Of a stretch of 64,000 nt of DNA, positions 34,358-42,351 are shown piece by piece. The stretch is from assembly GCA_035604595.1 (NCBI GenBank), contig DATNIE010000017.1, forward strand, positions 124,001 through 188,000, written 5' to 3'. Below the pieces are notes generated by a model, which saw nothing but the letters and a program-made list of their open reading frames with translations, searched no databases and was not told where the DNA came from. The position numbers and the translations under genes are program-made. Position 1 is the stretch's first letter. Every line of letters begins with the position of its first letter. Source of the stretch: CAIKZZ01 sp035604595 (lineage in GTDB: Bacteria; Pseudomonadota; Gammaproteobacteria; Steroidobacterales; Steroidobacteraceae).

Positions 34358-34434
34358 GCGCCCGTAGCTCAACCGGATAGAGCACCGGCCTTCTAAGCCG
34401 GCGGTTGCAGGTTCAAGTCCTGCCGGGCGCACCA
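34358..34434 (+). tRNA. tRNA-Arg(TCT)
   Basis: A 77-base cloverleaf. The acceptor GCGCCCG pairs with CGGGCGC, the anticodon loop CTTCTAA gives TCT (reads AGA/AGG), the T-loop is GGTTCAAGTCC, and CCA is encoded. Confidence 0.96.
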
Positions 34435-34500
34435 CTCGACGCTGGGCGAGGGGGCGAGGACAGTGGAGTCGAGGCGAGGTCTCAAGTCGCGACAGACGAT

Positions 34501-34577
34501 GGTGGACGTAGCTCAGTTGGTAGAGCCCCGGATTGTGATTCCGGCCGTCGTGGGTTCGAGTCCCATCGTCCACCCCA
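34501..34577 (+). tRNA. tRNA-His(GTG)
   Basis: A 77-base gene including the extra 5' G (34501) that pairs with C73, the tRNA-His identity element. The anticodon loop TTGTGAT gives GTG, the T-loop is GGTTCGAGTCC, and CCA is encoded. Confidence 0.96.
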
Positions 34578-34624
34578 CCACATGACGGCGATCCGCGCGC
34601 CGCGCGGCACCCGCCACGGTTGAC

Positions 34625-34700
<76 letters not shown>

Positions 34701-34793
34701 GCTATGCGCCGCGCCCCGCCGGTCAGCGCCGGTCCGCGGCGCACCGGTCGGCTGGCATCGGGCGTCTCGGGGCGCGCATCGCTCCCGGCGCGC

Positions 34794-35249
34794 TCACTGA
34801 GTCCAGCAGTTCGCTGCGTTGCTGCCCGTTGCGCTCTGCAGCCCGGTCGAGGTCAGGCTGAACGAGGTGCACTGGGTATCGTTCGCCTGGGTACCAAGCG
34901 GCGTCGCCGTGATCGTGTACGTCGCCGGGGTGCCGGCGACGCCGGCGACGACCGCGACCGTCACCTCGTAGTAGCCGCTGCCGACAGTGACCGGGAAGGC
35001 GGCGCCGGTGTACCCCAGCTGCGTCGGGACCGCACTATAGACGTTGCTGGTCGCGAAGTTGCGCTCCTCGCGACCAGCGAGATCCAGCACCGCTGTCCTC
35101 GCCTCCGTCCGGCGCGAGTCGAGCACCTGGCTCCGGTACGACGCGACGGCGATCGCCGCGAGGATCGCGACGATCACCATCGTGACCACCAGCTCGATGA
35201 GCGTGAAGCCACGTGCGCGGCCGGTGCGGGACAAGGCGTAGGTAGTCAT
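34794..35249 (-). CDS. pilE: Type IV minor pilin PilE
   Basis: The 151-residue prepilin has a 14-residue basic leader and the PilD cleavage site G-FTLIELVV with Glu5, then the long hydrophobic helix (TMVIVAILAAIAVASYRSQV). The C-terminal globular part contains two cysteines (near TQCTSF and AANCW), which could form the usual pilin disulfide loop. It is the last gene of the leftward fimT-pilV-pilW-pilX-pilY1-pilE operon, the same order as the Pseudomonas fimU-pilVWXY1Y2E cluster without pilY2. Minor pilins of this type prime pilus assembly. Confidence 0.9.
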   Translation of the reverse strand: MTTYALSRTGRARGFTLIELVVTMVIVAILAAIAVASYRSQVLDSRRTEARTAVLDLAGREERNFATSNVYSAVPTQLGYTGAAFPVTVGSGYYEVTVAVVAGVAGTPATYTITATPLGTQANDTQCTSFSLTSTGLQSATGSNAANCWTQ

Positions 35250-35262
35250 GTGGGTCTGCCTG

Positions 35263-38200
35263 TTAGCGCCGTTCGACCCAGGTCAGCCGGCTGCCAATGC
35301 TGGTCGCGAGCGGGTTGATCGGCGGCGTCGCGGGGCCGGTGCCACCGCTCGTTTGCGTTATCAGGAAGTTGGTCGGTGCGCCAGCGACCGTTTGGGCGGT
35401 CGTGACGACGGACGCGCTGCCGGTGCCGCTGAGCGCGACGCCACTCACGATCTGGCCGTTGTAATTGACGAAGTGGCCAGTCGAGTCGCCGAAGAACGAC
35501 TGCTTGAACGACCCGCCGTTGACCGGATTGATCGCCATCGTCCAGCCGCTGGCGAGCGCAGATGTGCAGCTGGTCGGATCGTTCGTGGCCGGGACCGTCG
35601 AGTTGACGATGAACGCGCCGACTTCGAGCACCGGGTTATAGATGATCTGCTCGCCCGAGTCGGGGAGATTGAGGTACCAGCCGAACATCGTGTCGCCGCT
35701 CGCGCAGTCGGTCGAGCCGATCCAGCAGATCGGGTTATTGGTGACCGACCGGAACCCGCCAGGGCCGGTGGAGAGGTCGGTCGCGACCTGCTGCTGCAGG
35801 ACCGAGGTGTTGATCGTCGGCAGGGCGGTCAGCGCGTAGGTCAGGTACGCATACGGCACCACCGATTTCGCGTCCCACCCGCTCATGTCCCAGTCCCAGA
35901 TGCCGTACAGGCTCTGCCCACCTGAGGCATAGGTCGTCGGCGATGTGTTCGTGAATGGAGTCTGCTGTCCGGTGCCAAACTCGACGAGGATTCGCGGCGG
36001 GCCGCTGTCCGACGGGATCGCCGCGATGACGAGCTGCGTCGTGATCGGCTGGCCGCCGGGCGTCTGGAACAGCGGACTGGTCGCCGACACGGCCCAGTTG
36101 GTCTCGGTGGGGCTCGTCAGGTCGAAGCGCCAGACGTTGCCCTTGACGTCGCCGGCGTAGACATAGTCGACGATGTGATCGCCGTCGAGGTCCACCGGGA
36201 CCGCGTCAGTGATGCCGGCGGTGCCTCCTTGCCCGGCAGCGCCTGCCGCGAGGTAGTAGAACGTCGGTGTGCCCGCGGCACTGACGATCATGACGAAAAT
36301 GCCGGCGTGCGTCGTGCCGATGCCGTTGCCGAACACCGCGCCCCACTTGCCGTCATGGAAGCGGCGGATCTGCGGAATTCCCCAGGTGTTGCCCAGGTAC
36401 GTTTTACAGGAGCCAGCGTTCGCGCAGGTGATGGTCGTCGAGTCCCATTCACCCATGACGAGAGTTCCCGCATTGCCTTCGGTGAAATTCGTCGGGTTGG
36501 TGATGTCGAGCGCGTAGATCGCGTTGCCACCGGCGCCGAGGCCGCCCATGAGCCACGTGTGCCAGGCGTTGTTGTAGAACAGGTCGCCGGTGCCGGGTGA
36601 GGCATCGACGAAGAAGTTGTGGCCGTACTGCGGATTCGAGAAGTCGACCGGTGTGGTCGGAGCAGCCGGGGGGGTGGTCGGTGCTGGGTGGATCGTCTTG
36701 ACGATCGCGTTCGGCATGTAGGCGAGCACTTCCCACCCGTCGTTCGGCGTCGTGCTGTTGTTCACGTAGGCGCCGCCGCTGTAAGAGCCGGAGCGGAAGC
36801 CGTGCAGGAAGCCGTCGTTTGCGCCCGCGTAGACGACGTTGAGGCGCGTCGCGTTGTTGGTTACGAATGACGGGTAGGACGGGCCGGCGTTCTCCGGCAG
36901 GCTCGCGGCGCCGTTCAGCTTGTCCACCCAGGTCGCGGGATACGAGAGGTAGGGTGCTCCGACCCAGGTCGGGCTCGAGTCGACGATGTCGCCGAGCACA
37001 CTGACGCGGTCGCGGAACGGGTTGGCCCCGTGAGTGGTCTGCTCGTCGGTGCGGTCACCGCGCAGGTACGCAACGCGCTGCGTGCTCAGCGAGTCACCCG
37101 CGCCTATCTCGCTCACCTGGGTGGCGTTGAGGCTCGCTTTCTGGAACGGAATTCCGGAAGTCGTGCTGCAGCCGGCGCCGGTCGCGTTGCAGGTGAGCAT
37201 CACGCGTGCGGGGGTCAGTGTCGCGGGGGTCCCGACGGCGACGCTGTTGATGTTTGCGGTGCCAATCGCTTCGGCGCCGATTGGGCCGACGAACTGATTG
37301 TTGGCACCGCACTTCGCGCCGGTGAGGACGCCGGTCAACACGCAGCCCGCGTCCCAGTTGGATGTGCTTTGGACGCTGACCAGACCGGTCGTTGAGTCGA
37401 CGAGGAGGTTGGAGGCTGTCAGCGAGCCGGACCAGTTGTTCGGGTTGTAGTACGCGAAGAAGACCTGGCTGCCGGTCTGGACCTTCGCCGTCTGCAGCTC
37501 GTTGATGCCGGCGGAGCTCGCGGCGGTGTCGGAGGGTGCCGCCTCGAAGCACGTGACTTCGTGGACGTTGACGCCGCCGCCGGTCGAACCTGAGAAGCCG
37601 AAGCGCAGGTTCGCGGGCAGCGCCCCGTTCGAGGCCGTGATGTCTTGGTTCGCGATGACGGTCTGGAAAGCACCGCCGCTGATGCTGTAGGAGAACGTCA
37701 GCAATCCGGCGCCGGTGATCTTCAGCTTGTAGGTGATCGGGGTCGCCTGGGAGCGCTGGGTCGCGGCCTCATTGGCGAGCTGGACCGTCGTCGGCAGGAT
37801 GCTGTAGGCGCCCGGGATCGCCGCGTAGTCGCCGACTGCGGTGCCCGTGTTGACGCCGCTCCAGGTCCCGCTGTTCTTGTTGGTGTTCGAGTAATTCCAC
37901 AGCGTGCCGGTATTGCAGGTGGACTGCACCGCCGCTTGCCAGGCGGTGTTGTTGTTGTTATCCGTCTGCGTGTACGGAGAATTCGTCAGCAGCTTTGACG
38001 GGTAATCGGCCGAATACTGATTGTGGAGCCATTTCCACGACACGCTGCCCATGCCGCGCAGCCCGATGCGGCCGGGCTGTGGGCCGTAGCCGGTCGCGGT
38101 GTTGTCGCCGGTTCCGGCTACGCAGGCACCCGTGGGGCACGGATTGAGGTTGGTGACGCCGTTGAGGAAGTTGCCAAACTCGTCGATGCCAAGCCCCACG

Positions 38201-38835
38201 TAACCGCCGATCAGGCCGTCATAGCCGCGCACCGATCCGTCGACGGGTCGCTGATGCGGGTCGTTGTTGACGTTCGAACACGTGTAGCCGAGGCTGCCGC
38301 CGAACGCGCCGGTGTCGTATGGCCCGCTGATGCCGATGGTTTGCAGCACGCTGTCGTCGAGCAGGAAGAACGAAATGCCGTCCGCGCCGTCGTTGGCGGT
38401 AAAGCCGTTGCCGATGCCGAACGAATTACCCTCGTAGGTCACCGTCGTGAACGTGATCTGCAGGCCTTCGGTGGTCGGGTACGTGAAGCTCGAGATGACG
38501 CTGCCGGCCTGGTTGAACCCGTAGTTGAAGCCGTTCGGAGAGCCGGCCGCGTAGCCATTGTTGAAGCGCAGCGCGCCGTGGCCGGTGGGATCTGGCAGCG
38601 TGCCGGTGTAGCCGCCGACGAGCGTCTGGCCCTGGTAGTAAGCGAGGCCGACGCACGCCGGGATCGTGCCGGTGCCGTTGCCGGCGGTCAGGCAGGCGCC
38701 GTTGAATGCCTGCCAGCTGAGAGTTGCGGCGACGCCGGTGAAGGTGTCGTCGATGATCTCCTGGCCCCAGGCGAGGGTCGGCAGGCCCGCGAGGGCGAGC
38801 ACGGCGAGGGTGGCGGCTACGAGTCTGGTTTTCAT
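35263..38835 (-). CDS. pilY1: PilY1, pilus tip adhesin with lectin-like N-terminal region
   Basis: About 1190 residues from the ATG at 38835. A signal peptide (cleaved near AWG-QEIIDD) is followed by about 400 residues resembling an L-type lectin: GALRFNNG, DGADGISFFLLDD, YVGLGIDEFGNF and LRFGFSGSTGGGVNVHEV. The C-terminal half is the PilY1 beta-propeller, with the conserved YLRGDR segment near residue 590 and a calcium loop DLDGDHIVDYVYAGD near 880 that has Asp at the expected positions. PilY1 caps the pilus, controls retraction in a calcium-dependent way and mediates attachment or surface sensing. In Pseudomonas the N-terminus is a von Willebrand A-like domain, so the binding target here is likely different. 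Confidence 0.9.
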   Translation of the reverse strand: MKTRLVAATLAVLALAGLPTLAWGQEIIDDTFTGVAATLSWQAFNGACLTAGNGTGTIPACVGLAYYQGQTLVGGYTGTLPDPTGHGALRFNNGYAAGSPNGFNYGFNQAGSVISSFTYPTTEGLQITFTTVTYEGNSFGIGNGFTANDGADGISFFLLDDSVLQTIGISGPYDTGAFGGSLGYTCSNVNNDPHQRPVDGSVRGYDGLIGGYVGLGIDEFGNFLNGVTNLNPCPTGACVAGTGDNTATGYGPQPGRIGLRGMGSVSWKWLHNQYSADYPSKLLTNSPYTQTDNNNNTAWQAAVQSTCNTGTLWNYSNTNKNSGTWSGVNTGTAVGDYAAIPGAYSILPTTVQLANEAATQRSQATPITYKLKITGAGLLTFSYSISGGAFQTVIANQDITASNGALPANLRFGFSGSTGGGVNVHEVTCFEAAPSDTAASSAGINELQTAKVQTGSQVFFAYYNPNNWSGSLTASNLLVDSTTGLVSVQSTSNWDAGCVLTGVLTGAKCGANNQFVGPIGAEAIGTANINSVAVGTPATLTPARVMLTCNATGAGCSTTSGIPFQKASLNATQVSEIGAGDSLSTQRVAYLRGDRTDEQTTHGANPFRDRVSVLGDIVDSSPTWVGAPYLSYPATWVDKLNGAASLPENAGPSYPSFVTNNATRLNVVYAGANDGFLHGFRSGSYSGGAYVNNSTTPNDGWEVLAYMPNAIVKTIHPAPTTPPAAPTTPVDFSNPQYGHNFFVDASPGTGDLFYNNAWHTWLMGGLGAGGNAIYALDITNPTNFTEGNAGTLVMGEWDSTTITCANAGSCKTYLGNTWGIPQIRRFHDGKWGAVFGNGIGTTHAGIFVMIVSAAGTPTFYYLAAGAAGQGGTAGITDAVPVDLDGDHIVDYVYAGDVKGNVWRFDLTSPTETNWAVSATSPLFQTPGGQPITTQLVIAAIPSDSGPPRILVEFGTGQQTPFTNTSPTTYASGGQSLYGIWDWDMSGWDAKSVVPYAYLTYALTALPTINTSVLQQQVATDLSTGPGGFRSVTNNPICWIGSTDCASGDTMFGWYLNLPDSGEQIIYNPVLEVGAFIVNSTVPATNDPTSCTSALASGWTMAINPVNGGSFKQSFFGDSTGHFVNYNGQIVSGVALSGTGSASVVTTAQTVAGAPTNFLITQTSGGTGPATPPINPLATSIGSRLTWVERR

Positions 38836-38933
38836 CACAGTTCTCCAAATGCCCTGACACTCATGCGGACGAGGCAGGTGCTTTCGATGACGGCCGCCGC
38901 ATTGCGGGTGCCGCCCACGAGTCTGGTATTCAT
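38835..38933 (-). pseudogene. Chimeric remnant: pilY1-like start fused to pilX-like end
   Basis: A 32-codon reading frame fills the gap between pilX and pilY1. Its first nine codons copy the pilY1 start (MNTRLVGGT against MKTRLVAAT; 23 of 27 bases identical). From there it copies the pilX C-terminus codon by codon (GGTRNAAAVIESTCLV against GGTPNAAAVVESTYLV). It overlaps the pilX stop (ATGA), and its own stop shares one base with the pilY1 start. The simplest reading is that a second pilX-pilY1 cassette once lay here and was deleted by recombination across a short GGCGGCACC-like match. Whether the peptide is made is unknown; its translation could still couple pilX to pilY1. Confidence 0.7.
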
Positions 38934-39520
38934 GGACTACAGCTCACACATTTAACGCTGGTGCTGACGAGGTAGGTGCTTTCAACGACGGCCGCGGCAT
39001 TCGGCGTGCCGCCGTAGCCGTAGGCGTCTATCTGGTACACGTTGCCCAGGCCGGTGGCCGAAGCCCCTAGCAGGGAGATATAGAAACGGGGCGGAGCGTA
39101 GTAGGTTCCGGTGGCGCTGGTCGTGTTGACGGTCATCGTCGGTGGCGCGTAATCGGTCCCGACGGGGACGCCGCCGATCGTCCACGGAATCGTGGCGACG
39201 CTGCCGGTGACGACGGTCGGGAGCGGGTTCGCGCAGATTTGGCCAACGCTCACGTTGCCCGTCGCGACCGACACCGCGTTGCAGACCTGAACGTTGCTGA
39301 TGTTGGCGGCCTGAGTGATCCACCACTCGGCATACTGCTGCGCCGTCTCGGCGGCCTGCAGCGCGCGATGCTTCTCGCGCAGGTTGCTGACGATCTTCTC
39401 CTCGATGCCGAAGCTGCGGAACATGCTGACCGCCATGATCGTCACGATGAGGAGCAGCAGCAGGCTCGTGATCAGCACGACGCCGCGCTCGGCGGGCCGA
39501 CGGTAGGTCGTGGCGCACAT
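38930..39520 (-). CDS. pilX: Type IV minor pilin PilX
   Basis: A 196-residue prepilin. After the 13-residue leader ending ERG, the mature helix VVLITSLLLLLIVTIMAVSM lacks Glu5, as is usual for PilX/GspK-type tip pilins, and continues into the typical EEKIVSNLREKHRALQAAETA. The globular part ends with a Cys pair (KCVSC). It overlaps pilW by one base. The last 20 residues are duplicated in the remnant between this gene and pilY1. Confidence 0.88.
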   Translation of the reverse strand: MCATTYRRPAERGVVLITSLLLLLIVTIMAVSMFRSFGIEEKIVSNLREKHRALQAAETAQQYAEWWITQAANISNVQVCNAVSVATGNVSVGQICANPLPTVVTGSVATIPWTIGGVPVGTDYAPPTMTVNTTSATGTYYAPPRFYISLLGASATGLGNVYQIDAYGYGGTPNAAAVVESTYLVSTSVKCVSCSP

Positions 39521-40269
39521 CAGGTAATGACTCCGGTCTGGCCCATCACGGCGACCACGCGCTGGAACGGGATCGTCGCGGGCTGGCCTGCCTGGCCGGC
39601 CAGCGGGTTGGTGAAGGTCAGCGTGATGCGTACCGAGATCACGTGGCTCCAGTCCGCCACGGTCATCTGGGCCGCGGTCAGGTAACTGTCCACCGCGCCA
39701 TTGTTGACGCTGAAGTCGGTCTTGACTCCGTACAGGATGCTGAGGTTGGTGATCCCCGACACCAGCGGCTGTGCCGCAGCCACCACGCCGTTGCTGGTCA
39801 GCACGCAGTTGAGGTTGCCGTTGGCATCGATCAGGAACTGATTCACGTACGTGACGGTGGCGGCCGTCGTGTTGGTGCCGCCGGTGCAGTTGATCATGCC
39901 GTCACCCGCCGCGGTCATGAAACGCACCGAGATCGTGTCGGCCGTCGTGCCGAAAACCGCCTGGCCGGCGGTCGCGAACACGCCCGTCACCGGCAGCGCG
40001 CCTGCCGCGGTGTAGAGCGTCGGATTCGGGTAGTAGCCGGATTCCTGGATCACATCGCCCATCAGCGTCATCGCCAGGCGCTCGTTGTCCTGCAGCTGCG
40101 ACATCTGGGCCTGGGTGCCGTAGGCCCGGCGCGTGTTCTGCACGATCGTCAGCAGCGCGGCGAGCATGAACACCGCGATGGAGATCGCGACCAGCAGCTC
40201 GACGAGCGTCATGCCGTACTGGCGCGCGCCGGAGCGCCTGGCGGGGCATCGGTGAATGGGAGCGCTCAT
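39520..40269 (-). CDS. pilW: Type IV minor pilin PilW
   Basis: A 249-residue prepilin. The leader ends in QYG, followed by MTLVELLVAISIAVFMLAALL with Glu5 in place. The downstream sequence (TRRAYGTQAQMSQLQDNERLAMTLMGDVIQESGYYP) is the PilW signature. The C-terminal part matches PilW family spacing (YGVKTDF, ISVRITLTFTNP). The frame is open upstream, but the ATG at 40269 gives a normal leader of about 19 residues. The gene overlaps both neighbours by a few bases. Confidence 0.9.
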   Translation of the reverse strand: MSAPIHRCPARRSGARQYGMTLVELLVAISIAVFMLAALLTIVQNTRRAYGTQAQMSQLQDNERLAMTLMGDVIQESGYYPNPTLYTAAGALPVTGVFATAGQAVFGTTADTISVRFMTAAGDGMINCTGGTNTTAATVTYVNQFLIDANGNLNCVLTSNGVVAAAQPLVSGITNLSILYGVKTDFSVNNGAVDSYLTAAQMTVADWSHVISVRITLTFTNPLAGQAGQPATIPFQRVVAVMGQTGVIT

Positions 40270-40829
40270 GGTTCCACGTACAGCACGTAGGTCGGGGCCT
40301 GCAGCCCGCCAGCCGTGCCCTGATTGTTGACGGCGACCGTGTTTTCCGACCAGGTGATCGTGATCGTGCAAGTGACGGGGACGCCGGCGACGTTGGTGCA
40401 GATGATGTTCGACACCGGGAATGGCAACAGCGTAGTCAGGCTGGCCGCCCATTGCTGCAGGTCGAAGGCGGCGAGCGTGAGCGGCGCGCAATCCGGCGGT
40501 GTCGCGGTCGCCGTCGTACACGTGGCGGCCGCCGCGAGGTTCGCGTCGGAGATCGTGTAGGTACCGGTGCCCGTGCCGGTGACGGTGATCCCGGCACCGG
40601 TCGCCGCGGTGCCTCCCGCCCAGTAGGCGCGGTCGGCGTGCATGGAGCCCGCGAGGCTCGAGGCCTCGAGCGCGGCCAGCGAGCGCATGCTCGCGTTACC
40701 CGTACTCGCGAACGAGAGCGCCTGGATCTTCGCGATCCCGAGGAGCCCGATCGCGATGACGATCATCGCGACCAGCACCTCGATGAGGGTGAAGCCACGC
40801 TGCCGGCGGTGCGTCGCTGTGGCGTTCAC
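40266..40829 (-). CDS. pilV: Type IV minor pilin PilV
   Basis: A 187-residue prepilin from a GTG that overlaps the fimT stop (GTGA). The leader is followed by the cleavage site G-FTLIEVLVAMIVIAIGLLGIAKIQ, which is diagnostic for PilV (the GLLG-type break in the helix). Four cysteines occur in the globular half. Coupled on both sides with fimT and pilW. Confidence 0.9.
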   Translation of the reverse strand: MNATATHRRQRGFTLIEVLVAMIVIAIGLLGIAKIQALSFASTGNASMRSLAALEASSLAGSMHADRAYWAGGTAATGAGITVTGTGTGTYTISDANLAAAATCTTATATPPDCAPLTLAAFDLQQWAASLTTLLPFPVSNIICTNVAGVPVTCTITITWSENTVAVNNQGTAGGLQAPTYVLYVEP

Positions 40830-41452
40830 AGGCAGGCTCCTACGCCGGAAGTCTCGGTCGTCAGCTGGCCGACGATCGAGACCGCAAGGCAGCGCGTCCA
40901 GGCGGGGTTGCTCGTCGCATCGTGCAGCTCCATGGTCACGGTGCCCGGCAGCCCGAGCGCAAAGCCCTCGCGGCTGAACGTCACGGCCGCGATGCCGCCA
41001 CTGGCGACCAACGTGTCGGGAGCGGTGAACGCCGCCTGCACACGCAGCACGATCTCGCCGGGATCGACCGTCTTGTTGCCGTTCGCGTCCATGAACACGA
41101 TCCAGCCACTCTGCCAGGATGCCGAGGCCGAGCATGCTGTGTAAGGGGAGGAACTGCTGCAGATGGTCACCGTCTGGCCTTCCTGGATCGCCTGCGAGCG
41201 CGCGAACTGCATGTCGCCGAGCAGGCCGTTGATCTCGCTGGAGATGCGGTTGATGCTCCCGAAGTACTTCATCGACGGCATCGCGAGCGCGAACAGGATC
41301 CCGACGATCGCCATCACGACGACGACCTCAAGCAGCGTGAATCCCGTCGTGCGCCGCGGCCGCCGCTCAAGGCCTGCGAGCGGACGCGACGGGCGATCCC
41401 GGTCGCGGGACCGCGGGGCTGACAGGTGGGCCGCCGTGTGTCGGAGCTTCAT
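40826..41452 (-). CDS. fimT: FimT/FimU-type minor pilin (GspH family)
   Basis: The mature protein begins FTLLEVVVVMAIVGILFALAMPSM with Glu5, followed by a GspH/FimT domain (LGDMQFARSQAIQEGQTVTIC and GWIVFMDANGN). The family helps prime pilus assembly, and FimT proteins can bind DNA for uptake. From the only ATG that fits, the leader would be 37 residues, rich in Arg and Pro; most prepilin leaders are 6-20 residues, so the true start may be later at a non-standard codon. First gene of the left pilin operon, 111 bp from the CRP-type site. Confidence 0.82.
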   Translation of the reverse strand: MKLRHTAAHLSAPRSRDRDRPSRPLAGLERRPRRTTGFTLLEVVVVMAIVGILFALAMPSMKYFGSINRISSEINGLLGDMQFARSQAIQEGQTVTICSSSSPYTACSASASWQSGWIVFMDANGNKTVDPGEIVLRVQAAFTAPDTLVASGGIAAVTFSREGFALGLPGTVTMELHDATSNPAWTRCLAVSIVGQLTTETSGVGACL

Positions 41453-41824
41453 GCGCCGGGACGCTAGGACCCTGGCCTGCGGCGCGCAACGCCGGCCGAC
41501 GAACGGCAGCCGCCGCCGGATGAACGGCGCTCGCCCGGGCATTCCGTCAAATGAAATGCCTGTGTGATGCGCTTCACACCGCATTCCCACGGCGGGCCCA
41601 CGCCCTGCGGCCAGCCGGCGCCTGGCCGGTCGCCGGCCGCGCCCTGTGTCGCCATCGCGCACGGCGATCACGGCGCGCCCGCAGCCATCCGCCGATCATC
41701 CGCGGGTTGACCCGCGATGCCAGGACCGAGGGTCACCGGTTGCCGACGCGCCGTGACGCGACGCCCATCGCCCGCTATCGTAAGCGACCCGGGCCGAGGG
41801 CGGCTGCAGAGGAGACCCCCGACG
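41453..41824. other. Intergenic region between the divergent pilin operons
   Basis: 372 bp without a credible gene. It holds a perfect CRP-type palindrome (separate entry). On the minus strand, TTGACG (41550-41545) lies about 13 bases beyond the palindrome toward fimT, but no good -10 is visible. The plus-strand side towards the DUF4337 gene has no clear promoter. Confidence 0.6.
41563..41578. promoter_or_regulatory. CRP/Vfr/Clp-type binding site
   Basis: TGTGA-N6-TCACA, a perfect 10-of-10 match to the consensus of cAMP receptor protein family regulators (CRP, Pseudomonas Vfr, Xanthomonas Clp). The centre is 119 bp upstream of the fimT ATG and about 255 bp upstream of the DUF4337 start. Such sites control pilus genes in Pseudomonas and Xanthomonas. 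Confidence 0.65.
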
Positions 41825-42351
41825 ATGGCCGAGATCGGGATCCGCCACGAGCATGCGCATGGCGACGATCCGCTGGCGAAGCGCGTCGGCCTGACGGTGG
41901 GCCTCGTAGCCTCGCGCTCGCCGCCATGACGATCGCCGCGCACAGCGAGCATACCGGTGCCGTGCTCGACCGGACCGAGGCCAACGACCAGTGGGCCTAC
42001 TACCGGGCGAAGAAGATCCGCGAGCACACGAACGATGTCGCCGTCCAGCTCGCGCGGGCGCTGGCCACCGACCCGGCGACAGTCGAGGCCGCGGTTGCAA
42101 AGCTCGACAGCTCGCGCGCCAGGCACGCGGGCGAAGCCGAGGACATCAAACAGGAGGCCGAGGCCAAGGACCGGGCGAGCGAGCAGGCCGAGCAGCTGGC
42201 GCTGCGGTGTGATCTGGGGGAAGGCTTCATCGAGCTAGGGCTCGTGCTGAGCTCGCTGTATTTCGTCGGCCGGCGACGCGTGTTTCCGGTCGCGGGCGGC
42301 ATTGCGGCGACGCTCGGAGCGCTGATCGCCGCCGCCGTGCTCGTCGCATGA
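41825..42351 (+). pseudogene. DUF4337 family membrane protein, apparently frameshifted
   Basis: The N-terminal part (from the ATG at 41825, MAEIGIRHEHAHGDD then KRVGLTVGLVA) and the remainder (LALAAMTIAAHSEHT, TEANDQWAYYRAKKIREH, C-terminal helices ELGLVLSSLYFVG and AGGIAATLGALIAAAVL) lie in different frames. Together they match one DUF4337 protein with an N-terminal and two C-terminal transmembrane helices; a one-base indel between about 41905 and 41925 separates them. A sequencing error is possible. Alternatively the second part could be made from the ATG at 41926, which overlaps the first stop (ATGA). The function of DUF4337 is unknown. The stop overlaps the next pilin gene. Confidence 0.6.

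Noticed and set aside
37040..37080. RGD in the left PilY1 as an integrin-binding motif
   Set aside because: The YLRGDR segment is conserved across PilY1 proteins of environmental bacteria, so it is more likely structural; nothing here points to a eukaryotic host.
41551..41925. N-terminal extension of the DUF4337 frame back to 41551
   Set aside because: The extra 125 residues are Arg-rich with no similarity to the family and cover the CRP-type site; the genuine N-terminus is in the other frame from 41825.
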